Of a stretch of 9,695 bases of DNA, positions 7,923-9,695 are shown one piece after another. The number at the start of each line of letters is the position of its first letter. Position 1 is the stretch's first letter. Source of the DNA: Gammaproteobacteria bacterium (GTDB taxonomy: Bacteria > Pseudomonadota > Gammaproteobacteria > Coxiellales > Coxiellaceae); contig JAHZKQ010000041.1 of assembly GCA_022600315.1 (NCBI GenBank), positions 1 to 9,695 of the forward strand. Direction: 5' to 3'. Position numbers and translations under genes: made by a program. A model generated the notes under the pieces. That model had not been told where the DNA came from. It searched no databases and worked only from the letters and a program-made list of their open reading frames with translations.

Positions 7923-9476
7923 ATGCAATCTATTGTTGCCACCAAAATCCATCAAGACTTATCTTTACAAGCGCTTTTAGAGCAGGCCATCGAGCGAGGC
8001 GAAGGTCGCTTAAGTGATGCTCAAGCGTTAACAACAACGACAGGTGAACGGACTGGCCGGTCACCAAAAGACCGTTATATTGTGCGTGATCAGATGACGG
8101 CTCAAACAGTTGCCTGGGGGGCAATCAATCAACCCATTGAGCCGGAAGTTTTTACCAAGCTATGGCAGCGTGCAACTGAACATTTGCGCGATAAAGAAGT
8201 TTTTATTTCGCATTTAAGAGTTGGCGCCGATCCGAAGCATTTTCTGCCCGTCGAAGTGATTACCGAAACGGCCTGGCATAATTTATTTGCACAACACTTA
8301 TTTATTCGTCCTACCGGGGATTATGCAGAAGGTAAAGAGCCGTGGACAATTTTAAGCGCGCCAAGTTTACACACCGATCCAAAAGTCGATGGCACGAATA
8401 GTGAGGCAACGGCCATTTTAAATTTTACTGAGCAAAAGGTTTTATTACTGGGGTTGCGTTATGCCGGTGAAATGAAAAAAGCAATGTTTACAGTAATGAA
8501 TTACTTTATGCCAGAAGAAAAAATCCTGCCAATGCACTGTGCGGCGAATGTTGGCAAAGCCGGCGATGTGGCTTTGTTTTTTGGCTTGTCAGGCACTGGT
8601 AAAACGACTTTGTCGGCTGATCCAGAGCGTTATTTAATTGGTGATGATGAGCACGGCTGGGGTAAGGATAGAGTGTTTAATTTTGAGGGCGGCTGTTATG
8701 CTAAATGTATTGATTTATCCGTAGAGCGCGAGCCAATTATTTGGAAGGCAATTCGTGATGGCGCGATTATGGAAAATGTTGTGCTGAATGATCAAGGCGC
8801 CCCGGATTTTTCTGATTCTAGCTTAACGTTGAATACTCGAGCAGCCTATCCTCGTGAACATATCCCCCAGCGCATCATGGAAAATTTTGCAACCGAGCCA
8901 AAAGCGGTATTGTTTTTAACCTGTGATCTGTATGGCGTATTGCCACCACTTTCTTTACTAACTAAAGAGCAAGCCGCCTATCATTTTTTAAGTGGTTATA
9001 CGGCATTAGTTGGCGGTACGGAAGTGGGTAGCAAAGGTATTAAGCCAACATTTAGCACCTGTTTTGGCGCGCCATTTTTTCCGCGTCCAGCATCTGAATA
9101 TGCCAAATTACTTATACAGCGCATTACAGAATCGGGCTGTCAGGTTTATTTGATTAATACTGGTTGGACAGGTGGTGCTTACGGTGCGGGTGGTGAGCGG
9201 TTTAGTATTCCAGCAACACGCGCTATTGTCACTGCTGCAATATCATCGCAAGCCTTAACGGCACCAACGGAAGTGTTGCCAGGATTTGATTTGCGAGTGC
9301 CAACGGTATTGCCAGGAATTGATTCGCAATGCTTAAATCCCGAGAACACATGGCAAGATAAGGCCGCTTTTCATCATCAGCTTAACCAATTAATTGATCA
9401 GTTTACGACTAACTTTACGCAATTTAATATTCCGGAGTTGGTGCAACAGGCTGGACCAAAACCTGTTGTAGAATAG
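7923..9476 (+). CDS. pckA: Phosphoenolpyruvate carboxykinase (ATP)
   Basis: Cytosolic enzyme converting oxaloacetate and ATP to phosphoenolpyruvate, CO2 and ADP, the entry to gluconeogenesis from TCA-cycle carbon. It is 517 residues, shorter than the 540 of E. coli mostly at the N-terminus. Active-site elements are all present: GRSPKD with R46, YAGEMKK with Y180 and K186, MHCAAN with H205, P-loop GLSGTGKTT (221-229) with K227, metal-binding GDDEHGW (240-246) with D241 and D242, and R306 in NTRAAYP. The C-terminal GWTGGAYG (414-421) resembles the Bacillus-type ATP enzyme more than the E. coli one. P-loop and metal site mark the ATP-dependent rather than GTP-dependent family. The ATG at 7923 has AAAGG 8 nt upstream. 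yggS follows after 5 bp, so the two are probably co-transcribed. Confidence 0.97.
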   Translation: MQSIVATKIHQDLSLQALLEQAIERGEGRLSDAQALTTTTGERTGRSPKDRYIVRDQMTAQTVAWGAINQPIEPEVFTKLWQRATEHLRDKEVFISHLRVGADPKHFLPVEVITETAWHNLFAQHLFIRPTGDYAEGKEPWTILSAPSLHTDPKVDGTNSEATAILNFTEQKVLLLGLRYAGEMKKAMFTVMNYFMPEEKILPMHCAANVGKAGDVALFFGLSGTGKTTLSADPERYLIGDDEHGWGKDRVFNFEGGCYAKCIDLSVEREPIIWKAIRDGAIMENVVLNDQGAPDFSDSSLTLNTRAAYPREHIPQRIMENFATEPKAVLFLTCDLYGVLPPLSLLTKEQAAYHFLSGYTALVGGTEVGSKGIKPTFSTCFGAPFFPRPASEYAKLLIQRITESGCQVYLINTGWTGGAYGAGGERFSIPATRAIVTAAISSQALTAPTEVLPGFDLRVPTVLPGIDSQCLNPENTWQDKAAFHHQLNQLIDQFTTNFTQFNIPELVQQAGPKPVVE

Positions 9477-9481
9477 GCGCG

Positions 9482-9695
9482 ATGGACGTTGCTGAAAATC
9501 TTCTTCGTCTTAACGAAGAGATTAATGCCGCCAAACAAAAATATCATTGCACTGAGCGTGACATTATTTTGCTCGCTGTTTCTAAACAACAGCCGATAGA
9601 AAAAATGCACGCGGCAATTGACGCAGGGCAACAGCATTTTGCCGAAAACTACTTGCAAGAAGCATTAGAAAAAATTGCCGCACTGGCTAATAAGA
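9482..9695 (+). CDS. yggS: YggS/PROSC family PLP-binding protein, 3' end outside window (partial)
   Basis: Pyridoxal phosphate homeostasis protein, a fold-type III PLP binder without known catalytic activity that buffers free PLP and affects amino-acid metabolism. The first 71 residues are present. The frame runs MDVAENLLRLNEEI to the LLAVSK block at 30-35, whose K35 is the expected PLP-binding lysine. It continues with the family motif AIDAGQ (about 45-50) and FAENYLQEA (53-61). Starting ATG at 9482 is 5 bp after the pckA stop, with AGG in the pckA stop region as a modest ribosome binding site. The rest lies beyond the window. Confidence 0.93.
   Translation, partial: MDVAENLLRLNEEINAAKQKYHCTERDIILLAVSKQQPIEKMHAAIDAGQQHFAENYLQEALEKIAALANK

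Noticed and set aside
9398..9658. 86-residue minus-strand frame at the pckA/yggS junction
   Set aside because: It is antisense to the pckA C-terminus and the conserved start of yggS, both clearly coding.

Overview
The window looks like a stretch of a gammaproteobacterial chromosome, made of core housekeeping genes with base composition that by eye is in the low-to-mid 40s % GC. The taxonomic clue is sequence-based. DnaA, DnaN and GyrB align almost without gaps to their Escherichia coli counterparts as I remember them. GyrB also enters the extra C-terminal insert typical of gammaproteobacterial gyrases (from about residue 570). The yqgE-ruvX-pyrB order is also a known gammaproteobacterial arrangement. 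I cannot name a genus.

Layout: positions 1-5698 hold the replication-initiation cluster, all on the minus strand and read right to left: dnaA (461 aa) - dnaN (369 aa) - recF (366 aa) - gyrB (first 639 residues; the 3' end is outside the window). dnaA and dnaN are only 10 bp apart, with the dnaN ribosome binding site overlapping the dnaA stop codon. recF and gyrB each follow a gap containing the same extended -10 promoter core. Upstream of dnaA is a 170-bp non-coding gap (5699-5868) with inverted repeats and a candidate promoter, but no clear DnaA boxes. Next, also on the minus strand, comes a tightly overlapping operon yqgE - ruvX - pyrB (7779-5869). A 143-bp divergent spacer (7780-7922) separates it from the plus-strand pair pckA - yggS (7923-9695, yggS cut by the window end).

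Functionally, dnaA/dnaN/recF/gyrB cover initiation, the sliding clamp, gap repair and supercoiling. pyrB supplies the committed step of pyrimidine synthesis. ruvX is a Holliday-junction-resolvase-like nuclease linked to rRNA processing. yqgE is a conserved protein of unknown biochemical role. pckA opens gluconeogenesis, and yggS is a PLP-homeostasis protein.

I found no mobile element, CRISPR array, tRNA, rRNA or unfamiliar multi-gene system. The points worth a second look are small: the unusual dnaA neighbourhood (pyrB where rpmH/rnpA often sit), paired extended -10 promoters, a stem-loop spanning the pyrB stop codon, symmetric elements before dnaA, and a GyrB substitution at the aminocoumarin-contact arginine.
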